Part shown: piece by piece, positions 1 to 8,275 of the stretch | Position numbering within the stretch: the stretch's first letter is position 1 | Layout: the number at the start of each line of letters is the position of its first letter | Assembly (NCBI GenBank): GCA_903868145.1 | Contig: CAIPTY010000044.1 | Location: forward strand, 1 to 56,086 | From: an uncultured Desulfuromonadales bacterium | Lineage (GTDB): Bacteria > Desulfobacterota > Desulfuromonadia > Geobacterales > Pseudopelobacteraceae | Reading direction: 5' to 3' | Length of the DNA: 56,086 bases | Notes under the pieces: model-generated | Told to the model about the DNA's origin: nothing | Database searches by the model: none | The model's input: the letters and a program-made list of their open reading frames with translations, nothing else | Translations under genes and position numbers: made by a program

Positions 1-285
1 GTCGTCGGAATCTACGGCGGCTGGCTGGTTGGGGTCAAGCTGCTGGGGGTCAACCCCGGCGCGTATTTTTATGAAATGGAAAAGGCAACGGTCTGGCGTG
101 ACGTCTCATCCGGCATCATAAAATCGTTTTCATTCGGCGTGATTATTGCCTGGATCGGCTGCTACAAGGGATATTTTGCGGGACATGGCGCCGAGGGTGT
201 TTCACGCGCCACCACCGAATCCGTAGTCATGACATCTGTTCTGATCCTGGTGTGGGATTACTTCCTCACCTCGATACTGCTGTGA
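1..285 (+). CDS. mlaE: MlaE-type lipid ABC transporter permease (C-terminal part)
   Basis: The reading frame is open from base 1 and stops at 285, so only the last 94 residues are present. They hold hydrophobic segments of a MlaE/DUF140 permease, ending in a conserved-looking Ala-Thr-Thr-x-x-Val-Val stretch and a final membrane helix. MlaE is the inner-membrane permease of the Mla phospholipid transport complex, which works with MlaF (ATPase) and MlaD (MCE protein). The gene is 7 nt upstream of mlaF and clearly heads the same operon. The start lies outside the window. The identification rests on the fragment plus its neighbours. Confidence 0.85.
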   Translation, partial: VVGIYGGWLVGVKLLGVNPGAYFYEMEKATVWRDVSSGIIKSFSFGVIIAWIGCYKGYFAGHGAEGVSRATTESVVMTSVLILVWDYFLTSILL

Positions 286-292
286 GCTCCCC

Positions 293-1039
293 ATGATCAA
301 ACTGACCGATCTCCACAAGTCGTTCGGCGCACAGCAGGTTCTCGACGGCCTCAGCCTGACCATACCCGATGGGCGGATTACCGCCATAATCGGCCCCAGC
401 GGCGAGGGAAAAAGCGTTCTGCTCAGGCACATCATAGGCCTGATGCAGCCGGATAGCGGCCAGATCGAGGTGGATGGCGAAAGTATCCTCGGCATCCGCC
501 GTTCCCAGATGAACCGCATTCGCGAGAAGTTCGGCATGCTCTTTCAGAACGCAGCCCTGTTCGACTCCATGACGGTGTTCGAGAACGTTGCCTTTCCCCT
601 TCAGGAGAAAACCAGCCTCAGCCGTAGCGAGATTCGTGAACAGGTCATATCGGCCCTTGAGGATGTCGGCCTGAAAAATGTGGAACACAAGTTTCCGGAT
701 CAACTGTCCGGCGGCATGAAGAAGCGGGTTGGATTGGCACGGGCGCTGCTGCTCAAGCCGACCATCATCCTGTTTGATGAACCGACTACCGGACTCGACC
801 CGATCATTAAGCGCGCAATACACCAGTTAATCAGCGAAACTCACGAAAAGTTCGGCTTTACAGCGGTCATCGTCTCCCACGAGATACCGGACATTTTTGA
901 TATTGCTCAAAACGTTGCAATGCTGTATCAAGGAAAGATAGCGCAGTTCGGTACATCAGCCGAGATCCGGGATTCCGGCGTTCCTGTGGTGAAACAATTC
1001 ATCAGCGGCAGCCTTGACGGACCGATCCAAATGGTGTAA
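293..1039 (+). CDS. mlaF: MlaF-type ABC transporter ATP-binding protein
   Basis: A 248-residue ABC ATPase that energises phospholipid movement through the MlaE permease. Visible motifs in order are Walker A GPSGEGKS (about 34-41), the Q-loop glutamine near 85, the signature LSGGMKKR (138-145), Walker B IILFDEPTTGLDP (158-170) and a switch histidine in VSHE near 193. Its length is normal for MlaF. The gene sits between mlaE and mlaD with short gaps, as in other Mla operons. The protein is cytoplasmic and bound to the inner-membrane permease. Nothing looks broken. Confidence 0.93.
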   Translation: MIKLTDLHKSFGAQQVLDGLSLTIPDGRITAIIGPSGEGKSVLLRHIIGLMQPDSGQIEVDGESILGIRRSQMNRIREKFGMLFQNAALFDSMTVFENVAFPLQEKTSLSRSEIREQVISALEDVGLKNVEHKFPDQLSGGMKKRVGLARALLLKPTIILFDEPTTGLDPIIKRAIHQLISETHEKFGFTAVIVSHEIPDIFDIAQNVAMLYQGKIAQFGTSAEIRDSGVPVVKQFISGSLDGPIQMV

Positions 1040-1059
1040 AGAACTCCGGAGGTGTTTCA

Positions 1060-1509
1060 ATGAGTACTGCAAAAGTGGAGATGACCGTCGGCGTATTCAT
1101 GCTTGTCGGCATGTTCTGTCTGGCATATATTTCCATCAAGCTCGGCAAGATGGAGCTCGTCGGCGGTGATTATTACGCCGTCTCGGCTCAGTTTGATTCA
1201 GTTTCGGGGTTGAAGCCCGGAGCGCGCGTCGAGATCGCCGGCGTTGAAGTGGGCAAGGTTGATCGGATCTCTCTGGAACCAAAATCAGGTGACCGGGCCG
1301 TGGCGCTTCTCAAGATAAAGAGTGGTGTCAATATCACCGATGATGTAATTGCTTCGGTTCGGACAAGCGGAATAATCGGCGATAAATTCATCAAGCTCAA
1401 GCCGGGCGGTTCGGACAAGTTTCTCAAGAATAACAGCACAATCAGGGAAACAGAATCGTCTATCGACATTGAGGAGCTGGTCAGCAAATTTATTCACGGA
1501 AAGGTGTAA
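1060..1509 (+). CDS. mlaD: MlaD, MCE-domain lipid-binding protein
   Basis: A 149-residue protein with one N-terminal membrane anchor (about residues 9-30) and one MCE domain (about 37-115), recognisable by FDSVSGLKPGARVEIAGVEVG. MlaD hexamers form the periplasmic lipid channel on the MlaFE complex. A good ribosome binding site (GGAGG) lies 8 nt before the ATG. Its length matches the single-MCE MlaD class rather than the long PqiB/YebT class. It is followed 12 nt later by the TolC-like gene, so it is part of the same transcript. Confidence 0.93.
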   Translation: MSTAKVEMTVGVFMLVGMFCLAYISIKLGKMELVGGDYYAVSAQFDSVSGLKPGARVEIAGVEVGKVDRISLEPKSGDRAVALLKIKSGVNITDDVIASVRTSGIIGDKFIKLKPGGSDKFLKNNSTIRETESSIDIEELVSKFIHGKV

Positions 1510-1521
1510 TAGCGGGTTACC

Positions 1522-2910
1522 ATGATGAAATTATCTATTATTGCTGTCCTTGTTGCCGGGGTTCTGATTGCCAGCCCCACCATCTCCCACACAGCCGAGC
1601 CTCCAGCCAGCATACGTCTGGTTCTGGGAGTCGATGACTGCGTTCGCATCGCGCTGAAGTCGGCCCCCGAACTGGGTGAGGCCCAGGCCGACATCGAGGC
1701 ATCCGCCAGCAAACTGGATGAAGCTGCGGCTCACCGCTTTCCCCAGATTGAGGTGATCTCCCTGTTCGGGCCTGCTCCCAAAGCGCATCGGGAGGATATT
1801 TCGCCCCATGTGTTAACTGACAGGACATATGTCCGCTTCAACCAGCTCACCTGGTTTTCCAGCGCGGATGCCACCGTCATTCAGCCGCTCTACACCTTCG
1901 GTAAGATATCTGCAAACATGAAGGCTGCCGGTCACGGCATTGAGGTAGAAAGACACCGCAAGGTGCAGCGGGCCAACGAGGTTGCTCTTAAAGTCCGTGA
2001 GTATTACTACGGCCTGATGCTCGCTCGTGAGATGAAAGAGCTCGTGCTGGAGATTCAGGAAAACCTCGCGAATGCCAGAATCAAGGCGGTTAAACTGATC
2101 GAGCAGGGTTCCGATTCCGCTGATGAGATTGACCTGTACAAACTTGATGCCTTTTCCGGTGAAGTAGCCAAAAATCTGGAAGAAGCCAAAAAGGGTGAGG
2201 CGCTGGCGCTGGCGGCGCTCAAGTCTCGGCTTGGCCTTTCCGGTGACACCCAGTTGGAGATCAAGAACGAACGCCTGGTGTTTGATGGCGAAGTAGTACC
2301 GCCCTATGAATCTTTTGTGGATATGGCTCGTGGCAGGAGGCCTGAATTCCGGCAGATCGCCGAAGGCCTGAAGGCGCGCGCCGCTCTGGTAGAGGCTGCC
2401 AGGGCAAACTACTATCCCGACATCTTCTTGGGCGGCATTTTGTCGTGGGCATATGCCGATGAACGTGATCGCATCAACAACCCCTACGTAAACGACCGTT
2501 TTAAGCATTTCTACGGTGGTGTCGCACTGGGAGTTCGCTGGAAGCTTGATTTTGACATCACCTCCGCCAAGGTTGCGGGAGAAACCGCCCAGTACAATCG
2601 TCTGCTCAGCACCAAGGCGTTCGCAGATGCCAATATTCCACTTCAGGTACGCAGGTACTATCTGGATCTTCTCGAGGCTGAAAACAGTGTTGTTGCGACA
2701 AAATCAGCCTATTCCAACGCCAAAAAATGGGGTCTGGCGGCCATGGCCAATTTTGACTTCGGAGTTGGACCGGCCAAAGAGATTTTTGAAGCATTGCAGA
2801 GCTATGCCCGTATGCGGGCAGCCTATTTTCAATCCATTTACAATTATCGCATTGCGCGGGCAAACCTGGATTACTCCACCGGTGAGCTCCCTGTACAAAG
2901 CGACAAATAA
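1522..2910 (+). CDS. TolC-family outer membrane efflux protein
   Basis: A 462-residue protein with a signal peptide (about residues 1-25; ATG at 1522 or 1525) followed by long alpha-helical, Ala/Glu/Lys-rich repeats typical of the TolC/OEP fold. Proteins of this family form outer-membrane beta-barrels with a periplasmic helical tunnel. It lies between mlaD and mlaC with gaps of 12 nt on each side, so it should be co-expressed with the Mla system. I infer, but cannot show, that it replaces or adds to the outer-membrane part (MlaA) of lipid trafficking. It could instead be an efflux channel for another pump. No MlaA gene is visible here. Confidence 0.85.
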   Translation: MMKLSIIAVLVAGVLIASPTISHTAEPPASIRLVLGVDDCVRIALKSAPELGEAQADIEASASKLDEAAAHRFPQIEVISLFGPAPKAHREDISPHVLTDRTYVRFNQLTWFSSADATVIQPLYTFGKISANMKAAGHGIEVERHRKVQRANEVALKVREYYYGLMLAREMKELVLEIQENLANARIKAVKLIEQGSDSADEIDLYKLDAFSGEVAKNLEEAKKGEALALAALKSRLGLSGDTQLEIKNERLVFDGEVVPPYESFVDMARGRRPEFRQIAEGLKARAALVEAARANYYPDIFLGGILSWAYADERDRINNPYVNDRFKHFYGGVALGVRWKLDFDITSAKVAGETAQYNRLLSTKAFADANIPLQVRRYYLDLLEAENSVVATKSAYSNAKKWGLAAMANFDFGVGPAKEIFEALQSYARMRAAYFQSIYNYRIARANLDYSTGELPVQSDK

Positions 2911-2922
2911 CCGGAGGGGATC

Positions 2923-3513
2923 ATGCTGAAACGCTGCATATTACTTGCTGTGACGGGAATGTTTCTGGCATCGAATGCACTTGCAGGCGCTACCGACGAT
3001 GTCAAAAAGACCGTGGATGAGGTTGTCAGGATAGTCTCCGACAAAGAGCTGAAGAGAAGTGATACGAAGCGACGCCAGGCGTTGAAAAAAACCATCAGTT
3101 CTGTCTTCGATTACAGCGAGATGGCAAAGCGTTCTCTGGGCAAACACTGGAATCATCGCAGTGTAGCCGAGAAGAAACAGTTCGCAGATCTGTTCGCCTC
3201 GCTTCTGGAAAATTCATACACCAGCAAAATCGAATCATACAATAACGAAAAGATTGTCTATATGAGAGAACTGATTGACGGCGATCACGCCGAGGTCAAA
3301 TCCAAGGTGATTACTGCCAAGCGTGATGAGTTCGCGCTCGACTATCGCCTGCTCAAGGTGAACGGAAAATGGATGGTCTATGATGTTGTCATCGAAGGTG
3401 TCAGCCTGGTTTCCAATTATCGCTCCCAATTCAACAAAATTATACTTGCCAGCGGATACCCGGATCTGGTCAAAAAACTACAGTCAAAAACCAACGATTT
3501 AAAGGCTCTCTGA
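2923..3513 (+). CDS. mlaC: MlaC-type periplasmic phospholipid-binding protein
   Basis: A 196-residue protein with a cleavable signal peptide (about 1-22, ending LASNALA) and the MlaC/Ttg2D fold signatures: an alpha-helical N-terminal half with RRQALKKTISSVFDYSEMAKRSLG, then YNNEK..Y and an YDVVIEGVSLVSNYRSQF segment near 145-165. MlaC shuttles phospholipid through the periplasm between the outer membrane and the MlaFED complex. A GGAGGGG ribosome binding site precedes the ATG. It is the last gene of the operon; the next 195 nt are the promoter and leader of a separate cold-shock gene. Confidence 0.92.
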   Translation: MLKRCILLAVTGMFLASNALAGATDDVKKTVDEVVRIVSDKELKRSDTKRRQALKKTISSVFDYSEMAKRSLGKHWNHRSVAEKKQFADLFASLLENSYTSKIESYNNEKIVYMRELIDGDHAEVKSKVITAKRDEFALDYRLLKVNGKWMVYDVVIEGVSLVSNYRSQFNKIILASGYPDLVKKLQSKTNDLKAL

Positions 3514-3529
3514 CCACGTAATATTTTGC

Positions 3530-3557
3530 TTGACACCGGTTTTAAGCCTGTGATAAA
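3530..3557 (+). promoter_or_regulatory. Sigma-70-like promoter of the cold-shock gene
   Basis: A perfect -35 TTGACA (3530-3535) is separated by 16 nt from a -10-like GATAAA (3552-3557). This predicts a start near 3564 and a leader of about 145 nt before the cold-shock ATG at 3708. The prediction is from sequence only. Confidence 0.55.
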
Positions 3558-3563
3558 CGACAC

Positions 3564-3707
3564 GGGCAGCAAGTTTCGGAAGTTTTTGCAGAACGTTGAA
3601 GCAGCATGTTTAACCGGCTCTGCACTTTTCCTGCAACAAGACTCCGGAAACTTAAGCGGTAACCAACAGTTCCGGCGTAGCACCGGAGAAAAAAAGGAGG
3701 TAGGAAA
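3564..3707 (+). promoter_or_regulatory. Long structured 5' leader of the cold-shock gene
   Basis: The leader has mutually exclusive complementary segments. CTCCGG (3642-3647) can pair with CCGGAG (3683-3688), or CCGGAAACT (3644-3652) can pair with AGTTCCGG (3668-3675) with one bulge. The strong AGGAGG ribosome binding site (3695-3700) lies just after. Long structured leaders are known thermosensors in other cspA genes. Its role here is inference. Confidence 0.4.
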
Positions 3708-3911
3708 ATGGCACAGGGCAAAGTTAAATGGTTTAACGACACCAAGGGTTTTGGCTTCATCGAGCAGGAAGGTGGCGAAGACGTATTCGTTCACTTCTCC
3801 GCCATTCAGGGCGACGGTTTCAAATCGCTCGCAGAAGGTGACGCTGTCACGTTCGACATCACCCAGGGTCCAAAAGGTCTTCAGGCCGCAAACGTGCAGA
3901 AAGCACGCTAG
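3708..3911 (+). CDS. csp: Cold-shock domain protein (CspA family)
   Basis: A 67-residue single cold-shock domain, the usual length of CspA proteins. Both RNA-binding motifs are intact: RNP1 KGFGFI (about 13-18) and RNP2 VFVHF (about 26-30). Such proteins bind single-stranded RNA/DNA and melt mRNA structure, at low temperature or in general growth. It has its own promoter, a long leader, a very strong AGGAGG ribosome binding site 7 nt before the ATG, and a strong terminator directly after, so it is a highly expressed monocistronic gene. Which Csp paralogue it is cannot be told from the window. Confidence 0.97.
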   Translation: MAQGKVKWFNDTKGFGFIEQEGGEDVFVHFSAIQGDGFKSLAEGDAVTFDITQGPKGLQAANVQKAR

Positions 3912-3935
3912 TAAGACGTTCCATTGCTATCTGGA

Positions 3936-3966
3936 AAAGCCCGCTGGGATCAGCGGGCTTTTTTTA
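3936..3966 (+). terminator. Rho-independent terminator after the cold-shock gene
   Basis: A perfect GC-rich stem, AAAAGCCCGCTG pairing with CAGCGGGCTTTT around a 4-nt loop, is followed by a run of T. It lies 25 nt after the csp stop codon. Confidence 0.92.
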
Positions 3967-4036
3967 TTATGCGAGCCAGAATGTTTTTGAGGCACTGTAG
4001 CTGCCGGGCAGCTCGCATTCCGACGGGGGAAAAGAA

Positions 4037-4240
4037 ATGGATGAGCGTCTGACAGACCTTGAGTTGCGCTATATGCAGCAGGAGAGAACCATCAACGAGC
4101 TGAACGAGACAGTCTGCCGGCAGGAGCTGTCAATTGCACGACTTGAGCGGGAACTCGGACAGATACGGGAACAGTTTCTGACGCTGTCCCCTTCTCTCAA
4201 CAGAACTTCCGATGAGGACGAACTGCCGCCTCACTATTGA
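4037..4240 (+). CDS. slyX: SlyX-family coiled-coil protein
   Basis: A 67-residue acidic protein, almost entirely a predicted coiled coil (heptads from about residue 5 to 50), ending in the PPHY tail typical of the SlyX family. Its length fits the family. The function of SlyX is not established. An AAAG-type ribosome binding region precedes the ATG. It stands alone between the csp terminator and the convergent hflX gene. The call rests on the coiled coil plus the C-terminal motif. Confidence 0.8.
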   Translation: MDERLTDLELRYMQQERTINELNETVCRQELSIARLERELGQIREQFLTLSPSLNRTSDEDELPPHY

Positions 4241-4282
4241 TTTGTGCAGAATAGGCTCGTTAGCGGCAGATGCTGGAGGAGT

Positions 4283-5977
4283 TCAGGAAAGCGTTTGAGC
4301 ATCAGACAAACAATGTTCCTGTTCATCCTGCCAGAATCGCCGCTGGAGTTCATCCACCAGCGGTTTGAGGCTTGCGCGGTCCCGAGCCGATACGGTAATA
4401 CCTTTTTGAGTCCTGGCCGTCTGGCGAACCCGCAGAAATGCCACCGTATCCTTCTTTTTTATTTCATCCAGTATATCTGCTTTGTTAAAAACCAGCAGTT
4501 CCGCCTTATTCTCCAGTTTTAACTCCGCAAGAATAGCCCGTACCTGCATGATCTGATCCTCAAAGCGCGGATTTGAGGCATCAACCAGATGCAGCAGAAG
4601 GTCTGCGTCCAGCAGTTCCTCTAAAGTAGCCTTGAAGGCGCCCATAAGGGACTTGGGGAGTGAGCGGATGAAACCCACCGTGTCTGTGATAATTACTTCC
4701 CTCTCACGGGGAAAGCGGAGACGGCGGGTGGATGTATCAAGGGTCGCAAACAGCAGATCCTCGGTGAAAACGTCACTTTTTGTGAGGCTGTTCAGCAGAG
4801 TGGACTTTCCGGCGTTGGTATATCCGACAATTGAGATGATCGGCACCCCTGCCTTGACGCGCTGCCGGCGACGCTGGGAGCGACCGCGTGAGAGTTCCTT
4901 CAATTCACGTTCCAGGCTGGCAATGCGGTCACGAATACGCCGCCGGTCGGTTTCAAGTTTGGTTTCACCCGGGCCACGCCCGCCGATCCCCCCCATCAGG
5001 CGCGACATCTGGACTCCACGTCCCGTCAGGCGTGGCAAAAGATATTTAAGCTGGGCCAGTTCAACCTGAACCTTGCCGTCCAGGCTTTTGGCTCGACGTG
5101 CGAAGATATCAAGGATCAACTGACTGCGATCTATAACCTTCAGTTCGGTCATGGCCGAAATGGAGCGGATCTGGGCCGGCGTCAGCTCCTGATCAAAAAT
5201 CAGCATGCTCGCACCGCGCTGCAGAGCCCGGATAACCACATCACGCATTGTGCCTTCTCCCATCAGAAAGCGGGGATTCAGGCTACGAGGCCGCTGTATG
5301 AATTCGTCCAGTGCCTCCACCTGGGCCGTGCGAGCCAGTTCGCGCAGTTCAGCAATGGAATCTTCCGCCTGCTGGCGGGTTCCGCCGGTTGTGACGGAAA
5401 TCAGTATGGCTCTCTCCAGTGCATCCACCGCCTTTGACCTGGTACGCGCGGTTCGCTCCAGATCAGCCTCCAGCTCTGGGATGAAGTGCACGCAGTCGAT
5501 ATCCACCCTTTCCAGGGGGGTGGGAGGATTAGTGACGGTGGTAGGGCCGCCCGTTGCCGAAGAAATCCAGGCCAACTGGGCGGCAATCTGGCCTTTACCC
5601 GCAGTGAACAGCAGAACGGCCAAGAGGTCGAGCCTCAGAAGCGACAGGTCGGTCAGATCATCTTCGGTTATCGGTTCGTGGCGGAGGTGCGTATGGATAA
5701 GACGCAGCCCTCTCAGGGGACGCTTTCCCAGGGGGTAGTTCTGCAAAGTCGGGATGACCAGGCCCTTCTCATCACCTACGACAACGTACTCAACCATGCC
5801 GGAGCGGTTGACAAGGATGCCGATCTGGCGGCGGATATCGGTGGAGATTTCAACAAGCCGGGTGGCAAGTTCGTGGGTACAGAATTCGTCAGGCGGGATA
5901 CGCCGCCGGTAGAGGCGCTCGATAGTTTTAATGTCGCCCTGGCCAAGACCAGCGAGATTACCGAAGAGTTCTTTGAT
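4283..5977 (-). CDS. hflX: HflX ribosome-associated GTPase, probable non-canonical AUC start
   Basis: HflX is a GTPase that binds and splits stalled 70S ribosomes. The GTPase domain shows G1 GYTNAGKST, G3 DTVGF and G4 NKAD, preceded by the HflX glycine-rich GGRGPGETKLE linker. The first ATG is at 5797 (504 residues). Upstream, the frame stays open for 66 codons to a TAA at 5996-5998 and encodes residues typical of the family N-terminus (LFGNLAGL, IERLYRRRIPPDEF, ISTDIRRQIGILV). That stretch has no ATG, GTG or TTG. The only start-like site is ATC at 5975-5977, with CGGAG 7 nt upstream, giving 564 residues. A base error or mutation of ATG is equally possible. It follows fabI by 41 nt. Confidence 0.88.
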   Translation of the reverse strand: MKELFGNLAGLGQGDIKTIERLYRRRIPPDEFCTHELATRLVEISTDIRRQIGILVNRSGMVEYVVVGDEKGLVIPTLQNYPLGKRPLRGLRLIHTHLRHEPITEDDLTDLSLLRLDLLAVLLFTAGKGQIAAQLAWISSATGGPTTVTNPPTPLERVDIDCVHFIPELEADLERTARTRSKAVDALERAILISVTTGGTRQQAEDSIAELRELARTAQVEALDEFIQRPRSLNPRFLMGEGTMRDVVIRALQRGASMLIFDQELTPAQIRSISAMTELKVIDRSQLILDIFARRAKSLDGKVQVELAQLKYLLPRLTGRGVQMSRLMGGIGGRGPGETKLETDRRRIRDRIASLERELKELSRGRSQRRRQRVKAGVPIISIVGYTNAGKSTLLNSLTKSDVFTEDLLFATLDTSTRRLRFPREREVIITDTVGFIRSLPKSLMGAFKATLEELLDADLLLHLVDASNPRFEDQIMQVRAILAELKLENKAELLVFNKADILDEIKKKDTVAFLRVRQTARTQKGITVSARDRASLKPLVDELQRRFWQDEQEHCLSDAQTLS

Positions 5978-6018
5978 AGGATGACTCCGGAAGATTTATA
6001 TATTCTGGCACAGCGGGA

Positions 6019-6783
6019 TTATATGCCGATCACATTGTATCCGGCATCTACGTAATGCACTTCGCCGGTCACGCCGCTGGCCAGGTCGCTGCAGAGGTAG
6101 AGGGCGGACTTGGCTACTTCGTCCTGAGTCACATTACGGTGCAGGGGGGCACGTTCTTCCACAGTGGAGAGGATCTGGTTGAACCCTCCGACCCCGACAG
6201 CGGCCAGTGTCTTGATCGGCCCGGCGGAGATAGCGTTGATCCTGATGTCATCTGCCCCCAAACCGGCGGCAAGATAACGCACCGAGGCCTCCAGGGCAGC
6301 CTTGGCAATCCCCATGACGTTGTAGTTGGGAAATACTTTCACCGCTCCGTGGTACGAGAGAGTCAGTGCTGCAGAGGAACGTCCCGCCATAAGCGGATGA
6401 GCAGCCTTCAGAAGAGCGATAAACGAATAGGCACTTATGTCAAGAGCGGTCGCAAAACCCTGGCGAGTTGTTGAGAGGATGCTCCCCTTGAGTTCCTCCT
6501 TGTCGGCAAAAGCGACCGAATGTACGAGGAGGTCAAGCTGTCCCCAGCGTTTTTGTATGTCTGCCATTACGGCTTCAATCTCTTCATCACTGGTTACATT
6601 GCACGGCAGCACGGCGGCATCGATGGATTCGGCCAGAGGACGAACCCGCTTCTCGATGGCTTCCCCGGCAAATGTGAGAATCAGTTCCGCCCCCTGCTCC
6701 TTAAACTGTCGGGCAATGGCCCAGGCAATGCTTTTATCGTTTGCGACACCCAGAATCAGCGCTTTTTTTCCCTGCAACAACAT
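6019..6783 (-). CDS. fabI: Enoyl-[acyl-carrier-protein] reductase (NADH), FabI
   Basis: A 254-residue divergent short-chain dehydrogenase that reduces trans-2-enoyl-ACP in the last step of each fatty-acid elongation cycle. It has the FabI-type nucleotide motif GVANDKSIAWAIA (about 12-24) and the catalytic pattern Tyr144, Tyr154-x6-Lys161, where the second Tyr and Lys are the FabI dyad. Its length is typical (about 255-265). It is upstream of hflX on the same strand with a 41-nt gap, and 40 nt downstream of a small membrane protein gene. It is probably the main enoyl reductase and is cytoplasmic. Confidence 0.96.
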   Translation of the reverse strand: MLLQGKKALILGVANDKSIAWAIARQFKEQGAELILTFAGEAIEKRVRPLAESIDAAVLPCNVTSDEEIEAVMADIQKRWGQLDLLVHSVAFADKEELKGSILSTTRQGFATALDISAYSFIALLKAAHPLMAGRSSAALTLSYHGAVKVFPNYNVMGIAKAALEASVRYLAAGLGADDIRINAISAGPIKTLAAVGVGGFNQILSTVEERAPLHRNVTQDEVAKSALYLCSDLASGVTGEVHYVDAGYNVIGI

Positions 6784-6823
6784 GGTCTAACCCTCCAACC
6801 GGTGATTTTAGAACAAACAAGAA

Positions 6824-7075
6824 TCAGCTTTCTGGAAGCGGAACGGAGACCGTCTCGGTTCGCACGCCCCCTGCTGCCGGTGAATTCTCCACGTGAGGCT
6901 GGATCAGATGCTTTTCGAGTTCTGCAAGACGCTTGTCAATACCCTCAAGAATTTCGAGGGAGCGATCCTGCTTCCCCTTGATGGCGAAGACGACAAACGG
7001 CATGATCAGCCAGACCACAGCCAGGAAGAGGCCAATGATGCTCATCATTACCATGAAACCGCCAAAAATTTCCAT
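6824..7075 (-). CDS. Small membrane protein of unknown function
   Basis: An 83-residue protein with one or two N-terminal hydrophobic segments (about residues 5-33, Met/Ile/Leu/Val rich). A Lys/Arg/Glu-rich helix follows (about 34-60, likely short coiled coil, with GIDKRLAELEKHL) and then a flexible tail. I do not recognise a named family; small phage-shock or PspB-like proteins have a similar plan. It lies just upstream of fabI on the same strand and may share its transcript. A GGAG-type ribosome binding site precedes the ATG (ACAGGAGTCAGT). Confidence 0.7.
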   Translation of the reverse strand: MEIFGGFMVMMSIIGLFLAVVWLIMPFVVFAIKGKQDRSLEILEGIDKRLAELEKHLIQPHVENSPAAGGVRTETVSVPLPES

Positions 7076-7278
7076 ACTGACTCCTGTCCGGTTGATTCGG
7101 TACCTCTATAGCATAGGGCAGTCAGAATGTTAAGATGAAATGTACCGTTTCTGCCACAAACAACACCGGATAGAGGATGAAAATAGGGGCCTGATACAAA
7201 AATCAATGAAATTTTATGCTACTCTATGCTAGATTACCACGGATTTATACTGTGTGTTTCATCTGAAAAGGCTGCCGT

Positions 7279-7926
7279 GTGAATCTGATTCCCATAACTT
7301 CACCCTCTTTTCTCGATCCGGGACTGCTGGGCCGTCTGCCGGACTGGCGATCGATATTCAACACCGACAATCCCCTGGTGCTGGAGATCGGATGCGGTGT
7401 GGGGGATTTTGCCGCATCCATGGCCACTCTTCATCCCGAGTGGAACTACCTGGCGCTCGATTATTACAACAAGGGATGCCTGAAAACCTGCAAGCGTGCC
7501 GACAAGGCCGGCCTGAGCAACCTGCGGGTCGTGCGTGACGAGGCACGTTCTTTCATGGAACGCTGCATCGAGCCGGGTTCCCTGCGGGCGGTTATCATCA
7601 ACTGCCCCGACCCGTGGCCAAAGCTGCGCCATCGCAAACGACGGCTTGTGAATGCTGCATTCATCGCCTATCTCCGCGGATTCATGCAGTCGGGGGGCGA
7701 ACTGTTCTTTTCCACCGATTTTGTGGACTATGGTCTGGATGTGGCAGGCATGATGCCCGGCATACCGGGATTTGAGAATCTTCTCGCTCCCGACCTGTAC
7801 CGGCACAACCTGACCGGGTATCCCCTCTCAAAGTACATGATCAAGTTCATGGCCGAGGGGAAGCAAATACATTTTGTCCACTATCGCAAACATCCGCAGA
7901 CGGGGAGGATACATGCCGAAGGGTGA
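7279..7926 (+). CDS. trmB: tRNA (guanine-N7-)-methyltransferase
   Basis: A 215-residue class I SAM-dependent methyltransferase that makes m7G46 in tRNA variable loops. It has the SAM-binding loop [10 protein letters not shown] (about 35-44) and the TrmB hallmark [15 protein letters not shown] (about 108-122). The start is GTG at 7279; no better upstream start exists. The ribosome binding site is weak. It begins the plus-strand run to 11889, and its 3' end overlaps the next gene by 14 nt, so the two are probably translationally coupled. It is slightly shorter than the Escherichia coli enzyme at the N-terminus, which is normal. Confidence 0.94.
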   Translation: MNLIPITSPSFLDPGLLGRLPDWRSIFNTDNPLVLEIGCGVGDFAASMATLHPEWNYLALDYYNKGCLKTCKRADKAGLSNLRVVRDEARSFMERCIEPGSLRAVIINCPDPWPKLRHRKRRLVNAAFIAYLRGFMQSGGELFFSTDFVDYGLDVAGMMPGIPGFENLLAPDLYRHNLTGYPLSKYMIKFMAEGKQIHFVHYRKHPQTGRIHAEG

Positions 7927-8275
7927 GACGACGTACAGGGGCATAAACATATTCAAGCCACGCGGCACGACTATGCGCGCTCAGGTGAGGGTGATCGGAC
8001 TGGTACTGGGTGGGTGGCTGGTTGTGATAATCGGCTTCCAGTTGTTTGCCTATATGCTGGAGGTCAATTATTCCGAGCTGCTGCTCATGGAATTGACCTT
8101 CTTCAATCTGCCGATCCAGTTCTGGCTTACCGGTCACTTCCTGCCACTCTGGTTTATCATTCTCTGCGCACTCTTCAACCACTGGATGGATAGACACTCG
8201 GCACGCAATCTGGACGGTTCGCTGCGCTTCAGGGCGCGCAGTTCCGGAAAAAATTCGGAGGACTTACATGAATAG
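7913..8275 (+). CDS. DUF4212 small subunit of a sodium:solute symporter
   Basis: A 120-residue membrane protein with two hydrophobic helices (about 28-52 and 67-92) and the pattern of DUF4212 proteins, small partners of ActP-like sodium/solute symporters. An in-frame ATG at 7874 exists, but the ATG at 7913 has a GGGAGGAT ribosome binding site 5 nt upstream and gives the family's usual length. It overlaps trmB by 14 nt and the symporter gene by 8 nt. The pair probably forms one transport unit for a small organic acid such as acetate; the substrate is inference from family knowledge. Confidence 0.85.
   Translation: MPKGETTYRGINIFKPRGTTMRAQVRVIGLVLGGWLVVIIGFQLFAYMLEVNYSELLLMELTFFNLPIQFWLTGHFLPLWFIILCALFNHWMDRHSARNLDGSLRFRARSSGKNSEDLHE

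Noticed and set aside
3526-3990. Open frame of 154 codons across the csp promoter, gene and terminator
   Set aside because: It overlaps the clear cold-shock gene in another frame and runs through the terminator.
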